The notes under the pieces were generated by a model. It was not told where the DNA came from and made no database searches. It saw only the letters and a list, made by a program, of their open reading frames with translations. From positions 124,001-188,000 of the forward strand of contig CAVPSU010000001.1 in assembly GCA_963708715.1 (NCBI GenBank): a stretch of 64,000 bases of DNA, given 5' to 3'. The position numbers and the translations under genes are program-made. The stretch comes from DAIOEK01 sp963708715 (lineage in GTDB: Bacteria; Chloroflexota; Anaerolineae; Anaerolineales; Anaerolineaceae). Shown one piece after another: positions 26,439 through 34,448 of the stretch; the first letter of the stretch is position 1, and each line of letters begins with the position of its first letter.

Positions 26439-27146
26439 TTAGAAGAGGAACAAACCGGTGATCACGGAAATCGCTGGTACAGTGATATTATCAAGGTCCT
26501 TCAGTGGAATCGATTCAACTGCTGCGGCAATCACTCCCACAAGAATCAAGCGGGGAATGAAGAGGACCCACTTGATATCGAATACCCCTGCCAAAGTAAA
26601 GACCCAGACAATCAAAAGACTAAGGAGCACTCCGCAAAAAAACATCGAAACGCTTCCCGCCCAGGTCTTCTGAGGTGACCAGGGCAATTTCCATTTCTGA
26701 AACCGTTTTCCAATAATATCAGCCAACCCATCCCCACCACAGAGGATCATCAAACTGATGATTCCAATAGTGCTGTCTTTCCAAAATACAACCGTTAAAA
26801 CAATAAAAGCAATACCGTAAAACAATGGACCGAGGAGAATTTCCTGCCTCCTGCCGGTCCTGGACATTGCCGTTACCGCGGCGTCATCCTTGAGGATTCC
26901 TAAACCGACCAGTGCAAACTGGATCGTCGTAGCCAACGGTACCAATGCCGCCAAATAGCGTGCATAGGGTTGGTCGTCAAAAAGTAACCAGCAAAGGACA
27001 AAGAGTGGTCCTGTTCCAATATGAATGATCTTTCGACTGAGCTTACTGTCGATCCACCCGCGTTGGGCGAAATAATCCATGATTCTCAACCAAGAAAGAG
27101 CAAGAACAAAAGTGATGACAGTCGCAATGAGATTGTTATTCAGCAT
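26439..27146 (-). CDS. phytol/dolichol kinase-like CTP-dependent membrane kinase
   Basis: 235 residues with about seven membrane helices. SRKIIHIGTGPLFVLCW (about residues 37-53) and GGDGLADIIGKRF followed by SPQKTWAGS (about 137-165) match the family of VTE5 phytol kinase, SEC59 dolichol kinase and DGK1. These use CTP to phosphorylate a polyprenol, phytol or diacylglycerol in the membrane. A role in polyprenol recycling would fit the many envelope genes around it; the substrate cannot be read from sequence. The gene lies between smpB and hutH on the same strand. Confidence 0.83.
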   Translation of the reverse strand: MLNNNLIATVITFVLALSWLRIMDYFAQRGWIDSKLSRKIIHIGTGPLFVLCWLLFDDQPYARYLAALVPLATTIQFALVGLGILKDDAAVTAMSRTGRRQEILLGPLFYGIAFIVLTVVFWKDSTIGIISLMILCGGDGLADIIGKRFQKWKLPWSPQKTWAGSVSMFFCGVLLSLLIVWVFTLAGVFDIKWVLFIPRLILVGVIAAAVESIPLKDLDNITVPAISVITGLFLF

Positions 27147-27170
27147 TGTCCACTCTAGGTTGAAGGTGAT

Positions 27171-27623
27171 TTAGTGTTGATCCTTGAGTTCGCGGCGGGC
27201 TTCCCTTGCCGTATCTCGTTGAGCGATAGATTCCCGTTTATCGTAATTCTTCTTCCCTTTTGCCAGTGCAATCTCCAATTTCGCCCGACCTTCTTTTAGG
27301 TACACTTTTATCGGCACAATGGTGACCCCTTTCAGACGAACCTCGTTCCAAAGGGTACGTATTTGCTTCTTATGAAGAAGTAACCTGCGGGGTCGGATAG
27401 GATCATGGTTGTAACGGCTGGCGGGATCATACGGAGCAATATGAGCGTTGATCAGGAAAGCGTTGTTTCCGTCGATTTGGATGTACGACTCCTGCAAACT
27501 CATTTGTCCATTGCGGATTGATTTGATTTCAGTCCCCTGGAGAGAGATCCCGGCCTCAAATCGATCTAATAAAAAGAATTCAAAACCAGCTTTTCGGTTT
27601 CTTGAGACCACTTTCTCAGACAT
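27171..27623 (-). CDS. smpB: SsrA-binding protein SmpB
   Basis: 150-residue tmRNA partner for ribosome rescue. SVVSRNRKAG-type start (here KVVSRNRKAGFEFFLLDRF), GTEIKSIRNGQMSLQESYI and NAHIAPYDPASRYNHDP are the conserved OB-barrel segments, and the tail KGKKNYDKRESIAQRDTA is the helix that enters the decoding centre. Standard length. No tmRNA gene was recognised in the window. Confidence 0.97.
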   Translation of the reverse strand: MSEKVVSRNRKAGFEFFLLDRFEAGISLQGTEIKSIRNGQMSLQESYIQIDGNNAFLINAHIAPYDPASRYNHDPIRPRRLLLHKKQIRTLWNEVRLKGVTIVPIKVYLKEGRAKLEIALAKGKKNYDKRESIAQRDTAREARRELKDQH

Positions 27624-27641
27624 GAGCCTGATTCTAACATA

Positions 27642-28895
27642 TTATCCCAGGCGAAATAACAGGAAACCGGCGAGGAAGCGCAGGATGGCGACCAAAACGA
27701 GAGCATTCGAGATTCCCATCCAATTGACAAATAATGGTCCTCCCAAAGAGCCGATCAGTACAGCGGAGTAAAGGATGAAATTGTAAAAAGCAAGATAAGG
27801 TGGTCGATCACTTTCCGGAATGTGTTCCAACAGGTAGTTATATAGGAGACCTCCTGCTAATCCCCAGGCAATTCCTCCAATTCCAGCTCCGATTAAGTAT
27901 GGGATTTCCGATTTGCTGAATGCTAAAATTGCCGGATACAAACCCATACCAATGGCACCCCAGGTAACAATTTTTTTCGTACCAAATTGCCGGGACCAGC
28001 GCGGAATCTGGGTGGAAATTATAAATATCACACCAAAGAATAGCCCGTTCCCAATACTAATAAAATTATCACTCAGCTTAAGCTGGTTAACCTGGTAAAG
28101 GGGAAAAATCGGAATACCCAGGAATTGAGTAACGTGAAAACCAAATAAACCAATCATTAATCGCATAAACTTACGATTTCCGGCGGACCTGATCATCTGA
28201 AGCATTAGTTTTATACCGTTTAATTCGGTTCTAACAGCCTCTGTGATCTCTTTCTGCTTGATCGATTTTGACCCTGATTCCAGGTTTTTCCAAACAAAAA
28301 ACAGGTGAACAGAGCTTAAACCGGCACCCAGAAATCCTAGAAAAAAAACAATTTGATAATTGAGTGGAAAGATCACCCGGGTTAGTAATTGACCGCAAAT
28401 AATAGAACTAATCACGGATGCCACAGCCAAAGCCGCGTTCCGGACACCCGCAAGATACCCTCTCCAATCAGGTGGGACGGCATCCGCGAATAAGTCATTG
28501 AATCCCACCTGCAGTACTACCCCGGGGATATTCATGATAAAAGTAAGGCCGATCAAAAGCCAGATCTGAACCGTTTGAGATAAGATAAAAGGGACAGGAA
28601 TCCATAAAAGATAAAAAATGCGGTGATAGATTGAAAAAAGAACTATTTCCCTGGCTGTATTTCGTCCTTGCAACCACCTGCCAAATGGAATGGCGAAGAG
28701 GATGTTGACCACCGCTGGAGCTGCTGCGAGCAAGCCTAATTGGAACCCATCACCCCCGATTCGGGTGACATAAACTGTAACGAAAGACAAAGAAGTACCA
28801 TTTAAGACTCCCCACCATAAAATATCCCCGATCAGGTGTAAGAAATTCCAGCGGAGATTCTCTGGTACCACTGACCCTTTCCGAACGAGAAGCAT
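27642..28895 (-). CDS. major facilitator superfamily transporter
   Basis: 417 residues with about 12 membrane helices and a charged central loop (about residues 200-225), the usual MFS two-bundle arrangement. The segment GRWLQGRNTAREIVLFS near residue 75 resembles the MFS loop 2-3 motif. Substrate is unknown. It starts seven bases after the mgsA stop and ends 18 bases before smpB, so it is part of that operon, though no functional link is evident. Confidence 0.82.
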   Translation of the reverse strand: MLLVRKGSVVPENLRWNFLHLIGDILWWGVLNGTSLSFVTVYVTRIGGDGFQLGLLAAAPAVVNILFAIPFGRWLQGRNTAREIVLFSIYHRIFYLLWIPVPFILSQTVQIWLLIGLTFIMNIPGVVLQVGFNDLFADAVPPDWRGYLAGVRNAALAVASVISSIICGQLLTRVIFPLNYQIVFFLGFLGAGLSSVHLFFVWKNLESGSKSIKQKEITEAVRTELNGIKLMLQMIRSAGNRKFMRLMIGLFGFHVTQFLGIPIFPLYQVNQLKLSDNFISIGNGLFFGVIFIISTQIPRWSRQFGTKKIVTWGAIGMGLYPAILAFSKSEIPYLIGAGIGGIAWGLAGGLLYNYLLEHIPESDRPPYLAFYNFILYSAVLIGSLGGPLFVNWMGISNALVLVAILRFLAGFLLFRLG

Positions 28896-28902
28896 TTGCG
28901 AC

Positions 28903-29334
28903 CTAATAATCGGGAATCGAGCGACGGTAATTCTTTTTCATCAATGGAGATGAGATCAAGAAATCCGCAGTCGAACGATTGCAGGCAGTAGGTATATTAT
29001 GCAAGACAGCAATTCGGAGTAATGCTTTCACATCCGGATCATGTGGTTGAGGTGATAATGGGTCCCAGAAAAAAATAAGCAGATCTACTTTACCTTCTGC
29101 GATTCTGGATCCGATTTGCTGATCACCCCCGATTGGTCCGCTCATGAATTTGGTAACCGTCAGACCAGTTTCTTTTTCGATCAATAAACCGGTTGATCTG
29201 GTGGCAATGAGGTGATGTGTATCTAGAGTTCCCTTATTGTATTGGATCCATTCGATCAGATCCTCTTTCTTCCCGTCGTGGGCAATTAATGCTATCCGTT
29301 TACTTGTTTTCATTCCAATTTCATTTTGATTCAT
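28903..29334 (-). CDS. mgsA: methylglyoxal synthase
   Basis: 143-residue cytoplasmic enzyme that converts dihydroxyacetone phosphate to methylglyoxal and phosphate, a bypass of lower glycolysis when phosphate is low. RIALIAHDGKKEDLI contains the catalytic-site Asp, and MSGPIGGDQQIG and FWDPLSPQPHDPDVKALLR are the phosphate-binding and active-site segments, with CNRSTADF at the end. The ATG has AGAGGA seven bases upstream. It is the first gene of the minus-strand run leading to hutH. Confidence 0.95.
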   Translation of the reverse strand: MNQNEIGMKTSKRIALIAHDGKKEDLIEWIQYNKGTLDTHHLIATRSTGLLIEKETGLTVTKFMSGPIGGDQQIGSRIAEGKVDLLIFFWDPLSPQPHDPDVKALLRIAVLHNIPTACNRSTADFLISSPLMKKNYRRSIPDY

Positions 29335-29438
29335 ACTTGATTCCTCTTATAAAAGGATGAACTAGAATATCCCCTCACAGATCCGATTTTAGCCTCAAAT
29401 CCATTCTTTTGCACAGGAGTACATTTTTCTTGTCTGCC

Positions 29439-29468
29439 TTGTATCAAAGACCTTTTTAAGCTTACAAT
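29439..29468 (+). promoter_or_regulatory. possible promoter for the small membrane protein gene
   Basis: -35 TTGTAT (29439-29444), 18-base spacer, -10 TACAAT (29463-29468), about 35 bases before the ATG at 29504. The match is moderate. The 169-base gap between the two divergent genes (mgsA and this one) holds nothing else I recognise. Confidence 0.4.
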
Positions 29469-29503
29469 GAGGTCTCTACTTGAGATTTTTAGAGAGCAAT
29501 TGA

Positions 29504-29728
29504 ATGCGAGATTTACGGAAGTACGCGAGTCAAACGAATACCCGCTTAATTGTAGGAGGAATTCTGGTCCTCCTCATTGTCGGTGATGGTCTGATATGGT
29601 GGATCTATGGTGGAAGTGCCGCGATCACCGGATTACTCTGCATCGGCGCAGGATTATTACCCATATTGATCATTATTGGTATCCTGGCTCTAATGGAATG
29701 GATCGTCAAGCGGAATAGACAGGCTTAG
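29504..29728 (+). CDS. small two-helix membrane protein, unknown
   Basis: 74 residues: a basic N-terminus (MRDLRKYASQ), two hydrophobic helices (about 15-35 and 38-66) separated by a short Tyr-Gly-Gly turn, and a basic C-terminus (KRNRQA). I do not recognise a family. A candidate promoter lies upstream, and it converges on the SH3 protein gene with only seven bases between stops. Coding status is supported by the clean hydrophobic pattern and by its fit into the gap. Confidence 0.6.
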   Translation: MRDLRKYASQTNTRLIVGGILVLLIVGDGLIWWIYGGSAAITGLLCIGAGLLPILIIIGILALMEWIVKRNRQA

Positions 29729-29735
29729 TTCCGTC

Positions 29736-30383
29736 TCAACGTCCTCGTAACACACTTAATATTCCCCCGAATATCCCCAGTGCAGCAAGACCAGTGATTA
29801 TCATCCCCATCGGTACTCTGGATGTGACCGGGTTTCCATTTGTTTCTTCAAATGTTGGAATCACTAATTCAGGAGGCGGCGTAAATGTCGGCAACCGGGT
29901 CGGCTGTATCGTGACAATAAATTGCGCTGCCAGTGTTGGATCAATGGTCGCTGTCTGTGCGGGTGTAGGTGTCGCAGGTGGTTCGACTGCTGGCAGACTT
30001 CCCCCGTATATAGTCACTAACGAGGAATGCACCCAGGCTAATCCGCCAGGAACTCCAGGATACTCAATTTGAACCCAAACTCCGCCTTCTGTCCGGCCTT
30101 TGGCGGGTACTTTCTGTCCAGCAAGTAAGACACCAACTTTAGCGCAGGTCGTGGCATTTGGACATTCCCGCACATTGATCTGATCCTGATCCGCATTTAC
30201 AACAATATAGGTACCGATCGGTGTTCCGGTCACGGTCGGGATCACCTGGGTAGGCAGATCAATAGTTGGGGCGGTTTGAGGCATTCCTTCGCCATTTACG
30301 ATCGAAGGCAGAAATATCATACCGGAGAGCACCAATATGAAAACAATTAATTGAAAAAAACCATTCAGCTTATTTGGAATCAT
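29736..30383 (-). CDS. secreted or membrane-anchored SH3b-domain protein
   Basis: 215 residues from the ATG at 30383 (a TTG at 30401 is also possible). An N-terminal hydrophobic segment acts as signal or anchor; next comes a bacterial SH3 domain (about residues 45-120) with INVRECPNATTCAKVGVLLAG and GGVWVQIEYPG; then a Thr/Pro-rich linker (PTPAQTATIDPT, RLPTFTPPPELVIP); and a final membrane helix. SH3b domains in such proteins usually bind wall peptides. The linker style is common in Anaerolineae surface proteins. It is divergent from the zinc-ribbon gene, and they share a promoter region of under 50 bases. Confidence 0.75.
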   Translation of the reverse strand: MIPNKLNGFFQLIVFILVLSGMIFLPSIVNGEGMPQTAPTIDLPTQVIPTVTGTPIGTYIVVNADQDQINVRECPNATTCAKVGVLLAGQKVPAKGRTEGGVWVQIEYPGVPGGLAWVHSSLVTIYGGSLPAVEPPATPTPAQTATIDPTLAAQFIVTIQPTRLPTFTPPPELVIPTFEETNGNPVTSRVPMGMIITGLAALGIFGGILSVLRGR

Positions 30384-30415
30384 CGAAATAATCTTATCCA
30401 ATCGGAATAATTCGA

Positions 30416-30423
30416 ATTATAAT
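30416..30423. promoter_or_regulatory. palindromic shared -10 box between divergent genes
   Basis: The octamer ATTATAAT reads TATAAT on the plus strand (30418-30423) and TATAAT on the minus strand (30421-30416). On the plus strand seven bases separate it from the ATG at 30431, a leaderless spacing. On the minus strand it could serve the SH3 gene (TTG 30401 or ATG 30383), although TAAGAT seven bases before the ATG at 30383 is an alternative. No strong -35 box is visible on either side. Confidence 0.5.
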
Positions 30424-30430
30424 CGAATAC

Positions 30431-31021
30431 ATGATACAGCGAGTCTACCATGGAGATTTAACCACTGAAGATGTCGCCCAGGACCTGGAAGCTTACTTTA
30501 ACCGGGGTAATTATATTGCCCAGTCGTTTCGACAAAATGATTACGTAACCGTCCAGATATCCACCCGCACAATTCGATCTTCAGGTGGACAAACGGCGCT
30601 TACGATTTCCATCCGCCCGATTGAAGATGGATTGTCCATCCAGATGGGAGAACAATCCTGGTATGGAGTAGCCGCATCCCTTGGTTCAACCGTGTTTTCA
30701 GCACTGAGAAATCCGTTCTCATTATTGGGCAGGTTGGATGATGTCGCACAGGATATCGAATCGATTCAAATTACGGAAGATGTCTGGAAAATCATTGATA
30801 GGACGGCTGTGGCTCACCGTTCTTCCCATGAACTTTCAGACCGTCTTCGTCGTTTGGAATGCCGTTATTGCGGCGCCGCTAATCCGGTTGGAGAAGCTAC
30901 TTGTATTGCCTGCGGTGCTCCCCTTGGAGATATGCAGCCTGTTACCTGCTCCAAATGTGGATATGTTACAAAAAAAGGCGAGATATTTTGTCCAAACTGC
31001 GGTAATAGAGTTCGTTTGTAA
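30431..31021 (+). CDS. double zinc-ribbon protein, unknown
   Basis: 196 residues. The first 135 form an alpha/beta region (VYHGDLTTEDVAQDLEAYF, then a strand-rich part with TVQISTRTIRSSGGQTALTI and a small hydrophobic stretch). The C-terminus has two zinc ribbons: CRYCGAANPVGEATCIACG and CSKCGYVTKKGEIFCPNCG, each C-x2-C-xn-C-x2-C. No membrane helix is certain. I do not recognise the N-terminal domain. The ATG is seven bases after a TATAAT box, pointing to a leaderless message. It converges on zwf with 13 bases between them. Confidence 0.75.
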   Translation: MIQRVYHGDLTTEDVAQDLEAYFNRGNYIAQSFRQNDYVTVQISTRTIRSSGGQTALTISIRPIEDGLSIQMGEQSWYGVAASLGSTVFSALRNPFSLLGRLDDVAQDIESIQITEDVWKIIDRTAVAHRSSHELSDRLRRLECRYCGAANPVGEATCIACGAPLGDMQPVTCSKCGYVTKKGEIFCPNCGNRVRL

Positions 31022-31034
31022 ACGATGCATAGTC

Positions 31035-32534
31035 TCACTCTACGATCTCGTCCCTGAACCGCCACTGCCTTCCATCCCTTTCAATAAAATCATTTGCGCC
31101 TGACGGTCCCCAGGTACCTGCCTCATAAACAGGCAGGTTTTTTATGTTTTGATCCTCCCAACCATGAATGATGTCAGTTGTAAAAGCCCAGGCAGCTTTC
31201 ACTTCATCACTCCTCGTAAATAGAGTTGGATCCCCACTCAGGCAATCCAATAACAACCGTTGATATGCTTCAGGTGGCTCGGCGCCAAAAGTTTCCACAT
31301 AATTAAAATTCATGGTCACCGGTTGGACCTGATCCATCGGTCCAGGTACTTTTGCTCCAAAGGATAATGAGATCCCTTCTTCCGGTTGGATATTCAAAGC
31401 AAGGACATTCGGTGCATCGTACGCCATATTCCGGGCGTTAAAGAGGGAGAGTGGAACCTGTTTGAACTGGATGGCAATCTCAGTTAATCTTCTGGGAAGA
31501 CGTTTGCCGGCTCGAATATAAAAGGGAACTCCCGACCACCTCCAATTATCAATAAATACCCTGGCAGCCATATATGTTTCTGTGATCGAGGACGGGGAAA
31601 CACTTTTCTCATCCCTGTATGCAGACACCCGCAACTTATCAATTAATCCTGCCGTATATTGACCACGACAGGTGTTCAGTGGGACATCCTTCCCTTTGAT
31701 AGACCTCAATGCCTGCAGAACCTTAACCTTTTCATCCCGTACTGCGTTCGGGCGAAACGCAACCGGTGCTTCCATGGCTGTCAGGGTGAGCAATTGAAGA
31801 ATATGGTTTTGGAATACATCTCTGATTACCCCCGCATTTTCGTAAAAACCTGCCCGTGTTCCGACACCTTCGGATTCCGCAACGGTGATTTGAACATGGT
31901 CGACATATCGGTTATTCCAGAGGGGTTCGAAAATACCGTTGGCGAAACGAAATACTAAAATGTTCTGGACGGTTTCCTTTCCCAGATAATGATCGATCCG
32001 ATAGATCTGGTTCTCATGAAATACGGAATGGATTACCTCTTCCAGTTCAACTGCGGTATCCAAATCCCGTCCATACGGTTTCTCGACAACGATCCGACAC
32101 CAGCCTCCTTCTTTTTCCACAAAAAGCTTGTATCTACCGGTATATTCAATGATCGGGATATACGATTCAGGTGGTGTCGCCAGGTAATGCAAGACATGAT
32201 TTATATTGTGATCTACCAGATATGTCTGTAATTTCTGATAGCCTTTATCATCATTGAAATCTGACTGTATGTAATGCGCGTTTTCAGTCATCCGCAGCAA
32301 AACATCTGCTTTGGGTGATGTTACACCGCCATATTCTTTAATTGATTCCTGGATTAACTCGACCAGCGTTTGATCTGTCCAATCCCGACGGGCAAACCCA
32401 ATGATATGGATTGGACCATCGATCTTTCCGGCGGAAGCTAATTCATAAAGTGCAGGCAATATCTTTCGTCGGGTGAGATCGCCGGTCACCCCGAAGATGA
32501 TTATTGCTATTGGACTGGTTAAATGGGTTAGCAT
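31035..32534 (-). CDS. zwf: glucose-6-phosphate 1-dehydrogenase
   Basis: 499 residues from the ATG at 32534, four bases after the gnd stop (the frame is open further but overlaps gnd). It catalyses the first oxidative pentose-phosphate step, glucose-6-phosphate to 6-phosphogluconolactone with NAD(P)+. The nucleotide-binding start is IIIFGVTGDLTRRK, the substrate-binding and catalytic motif is YRIDHYLGKE, and WSGVPFYIRAGKRL lies in the C-terminal half. Co-transcribed with gnd. No pgl (lactonase) gene is present. Confidence 0.96.
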   Translation of the reverse strand: MLTHLTSPIAIIIFGVTGDLTRRKILPALYELASAGKIDGPIHIIGFARRDWTDQTLVELIQESIKEYGGVTSPKADVLLRMTENAHYIQSDFNDDKGYQKLQTYLVDHNINHVLHYLATPPESYIPIIEYTGRYKLFVEKEGGWCRIVVEKPYGRDLDTAVELEEVIHSVFHENQIYRIDHYLGKETVQNILVFRFANGIFEPLWNNRYVDHVQITVAESEGVGTRAGFYENAGVIRDVFQNHILQLLTLTAMEAPVAFRPNAVRDEKVKVLQALRSIKGKDVPLNTCRGQYTAGLIDKLRVSAYRDEKSVSPSSITETYMAARVFIDNWRWSGVPFYIRAGKRLPRRLTEIAIQFKQVPLSLFNARNMAYDAPNVLALNIQPEEGISLSFGAKVPGPMDQVQPVTMNFNYVETFGAEPPEAYQRLLLDCLSGDPTLFTRSDEVKAAWAFTTDIIHGWEDQNIKNLPVYEAGTWGPSGANDFIERDGRQWRFRDEIVE

Positions 32535-32538
32535 CGCA

Positions 32539-33450
32539 TCAATCAGCTTTCTTGATCTCATGACCGCCAAATTGGTTTCGGAGAGCTGCCAAAACCTTCG
32601 CAGCATAGCTTTCCTCTTGTCTGGTCTCAAAACGGCGGAATAATGACATGGTGATCACCGGGGCGGGCACATCCTGATCGATCGCTTCCTGGACAGTCCA
32701 GCGTCCTTCGCCGGAATCAGCGACCCATCCCTTAATATCACTAAGGTCAGCATCTTCCCGTAAAGCCAATTCGGTTAAATCCAATAACCATGATCTGACA
32801 ACCGAACCAGTCTGCCAGATCTGTGAAATTTGATGTACATCAAGAGAGAATTCAGTTTTATTCTTGAGTAGTTCAAATCCTTCCGCAAGAGCTTCCATCA
32901 TCCCATATTCAATTCCGTTGTGTATCATCTTCACGAAATGACCAGCCCCATGCGGGCCAACTCTACCCCAGCCCGTTTCCCTTCCTGGAGCCAGGGTTTC
33001 AAATATGGGGGTGAGTAATTCAGCGATTCCTTGATCTCCTCCGATCATCAGGGAATATCCTTCTTTCAATCCCCAGATACCTCCGCTTACTCCGGCATCC
33101 AAACACCGAATACCTTTTGATTCAATTAATTCTGCCCGCCTGATCGTATCTTTGTAATTGGAATTGGCTCCATCAACTAAGATATCGCCGGGATCCAGTA
33201 GCGGAAGCAATTGATCCAACATGGTATCGGTAACTATTCCAGCCGGCAGCATCATCCATATGATCCTGGGGGACTGTAATTGTTGGACTAGCTCATCCAG
33301 AGAATAGGCAGGTAATAGACCATTTTCCCTTTGCATATCAGCAATAATTTGATGACTCCGGTTAAACCCTACTACTAGATGACCACCATTAATCAACCGG
33401 CGAGCCATATTGGCACCCATTCTTCCAAGTCCAATCATTCCCAGTTTCAT
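32539..33450 (-). CDS. gnd: 6-phosphogluconate dehydrogenase, short (NAD-type) form
   Basis: 303 residues from the ATG at 33450, which yields KLGMIGLGRMGANMARRLIN directly. The open frame runs 68 codons further upstream, but that part overlaps the preceding gene and is not protein-like. GVSGGIWGLKEGYSLMIGG and HFVKMIHNGIEYGMMEA hold the catalytic Lys/Asn region. At about 300 residues it belongs to the shorter class, typically NAD-linked, rather than the 470-residue E. coli type. It oxidatively decarboxylates 6-phosphogluconate to ribulose-5-phosphate, following zwf. Confidence 0.93.
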   Translation of the reverse strand: MKLGMIGLGRMGANMARRLINGGHLVVGFNRSHQIIADMQRENGLLPAYSLDELVQQLQSPRIIWMMLPAGIVTDTMLDQLLPLLDPGDILVDGANSNYKDTIRRAELIESKGIRCLDAGVSGGIWGLKEGYSLMIGGDQGIAELLTPIFETLAPGRETGWGRVGPHGAGHFVKMIHNGIEYGMMEALAEGFELLKNKTEFSLDVHQISQIWQTGSVVRSWLLDLTELALREDADLSDIKGWVADSGEGRWTVQEAIDQDVPAPVITMSLFRRFETRQEESYAAKVLAALRNQFGGHEIKKAD

Positions 33451-33478
33451 ATACTTCCCTCTTTCAATAAGCCAAGAA

Positions 33479-34441
33479 TTATGCAGGAAAAGGCAGAGGC
33501 TTTCCCGCCATCCCCGCCTGGATATTTTCAATTGCCATCTCTGCCATCCTGCTTCGAGTTTCCTCCGTAGCAGAGCCGATATGTGGCAAAATAAGACAGT
33601 TGGATAATTTATAAAGCGGATGAGTAGGAGGCAGCGGTTCAGGATCGGTAACATCCAATCCAGCGCCCCTTATCCAGCCCTCCTGTAACGCGGTTACCAG
33701 ATCTTCCATTCGAACGATGCTTCCACGTCCCATATTGATCAAGATCGCCTGAGATTTCATTTTATGGAGGACTTTCGCATTAAATTTGTATCGGGTATCC
33801 TCATTTAATGGGACGTGGATAGTTAAAACATCGCTTTGAGCTACCAGCTCCTCAAAATTTACATATGATGCCTGTATCCCAAGACTTCCTTTTTGATATT
33901 CATTCCGGTTATGGTAAATGACCTTCATGTCAAAACCAAGTGCACGTCGGGCAACCGCTTTTCCGATCTCACCCATCCCATAGATACCGAGTGTAGTTCC
34001 AGCGAGATCTTTGCCCAGCCATTTAGCTGGATGCCACATCTTCCACTCACCGAGACGTGCTGCTTTGGCAGCCTCAGATACATTCCGCATAACAGCCAAC
34101 ATCAAGGCAAAAGTAAGGTCGGCAGTTGAATTGGTCAATACGCCCGGGGTTTTCCCAACCTTGATCTTGTGACTTTGACAGTAAGCCAGATCGATATTAT
34201 CTGTTCCGGCTGCCATATTTGCAATTACTTTCAGATTTGGCATCTGTCGTAAGATATCAATTGTCAGCTTGTCGCTCAACAGACTGAAGACCGCTTCCAC
34301 TTCCGAAAAACTCCAGGCCAGAGAAGGAGAAATTCCAGTCTCATTGTCCGGACCGACAATAACTGTAAAGAGTTTGTTCAATGGTTTTACCCAATCATCT
34401 GGCAAGGGATGAGTGATCAATACCAGCGGTTTATCGGCCAT
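33479..34441 (-). CDS. D-2-hydroxyacid dehydrogenase, glyoxylate/hydroxypyruvate reductase type
   Basis: 320 residues from the ATG at 34441, preceded by AAGGAAAAG and eight bases after the glycerate kinase stop. NAD(P)-binding GIYGMGEIGKAVARRA (about residues 148-163), catalytic Arg in NMGRGSIV, Glu in DPEPLPPTHPLYKL and His in LPHIGSATEETR are all present. Members reduce glyoxylate or hydroxypyruvate to glycolate or D-glycerate. The neighbouring glycerate 2-kinase makes hydroxypyruvate/D-glycerate the natural pair: hydroxypyruvate to D-glycerate to 2-phosphoglycerate. Confidence 0.9.
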   Translation of the reverse strand: MADKPLVLITHPLPDDWVKPLNKLFTVIVGPDNETGISPSLAWSFSEVEAVFSLLSDKLTIDILRQMPNLKVIANMAAGTDNIDLAYCQSHKIKVGKTPGVLTNSTADLTFALMLAVMRNVSEAAKAARLGEWKMWHPAKWLGKDLAGTTLGIYGMGEIGKAVARRALGFDMKVIYHNRNEYQKGSLGIQASYVNFEELVAQSDVLTIHVPLNEDTRYKFNAKVLHKMKSQAILINMGRGSIVRMEDLVTALQEGWIRGAGLDVTDPEPLPPTHPLYKLSNCLILPHIGSATEETRSRMAEMAIENIQAGMAGKPLPFPA

Positions 34442-34448
34442 CTTTTCC

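Noticed and set aside
32535..32630. 32-codon extension of the zwf frame
   Set aside because: It is antiparallel to nothing but runs inside gnd; the ATG at 32534 directly after the gnd stop begins the NAD(P)-binding domain.
33451..33654. 68-codon extension of the 6-phosphogluconate dehydrogenase frame
   Set aside because: It overlaps the preceding dehydrogenase gene and is not protein-like; the ATG at 33450 gives the standard Rossmann start.
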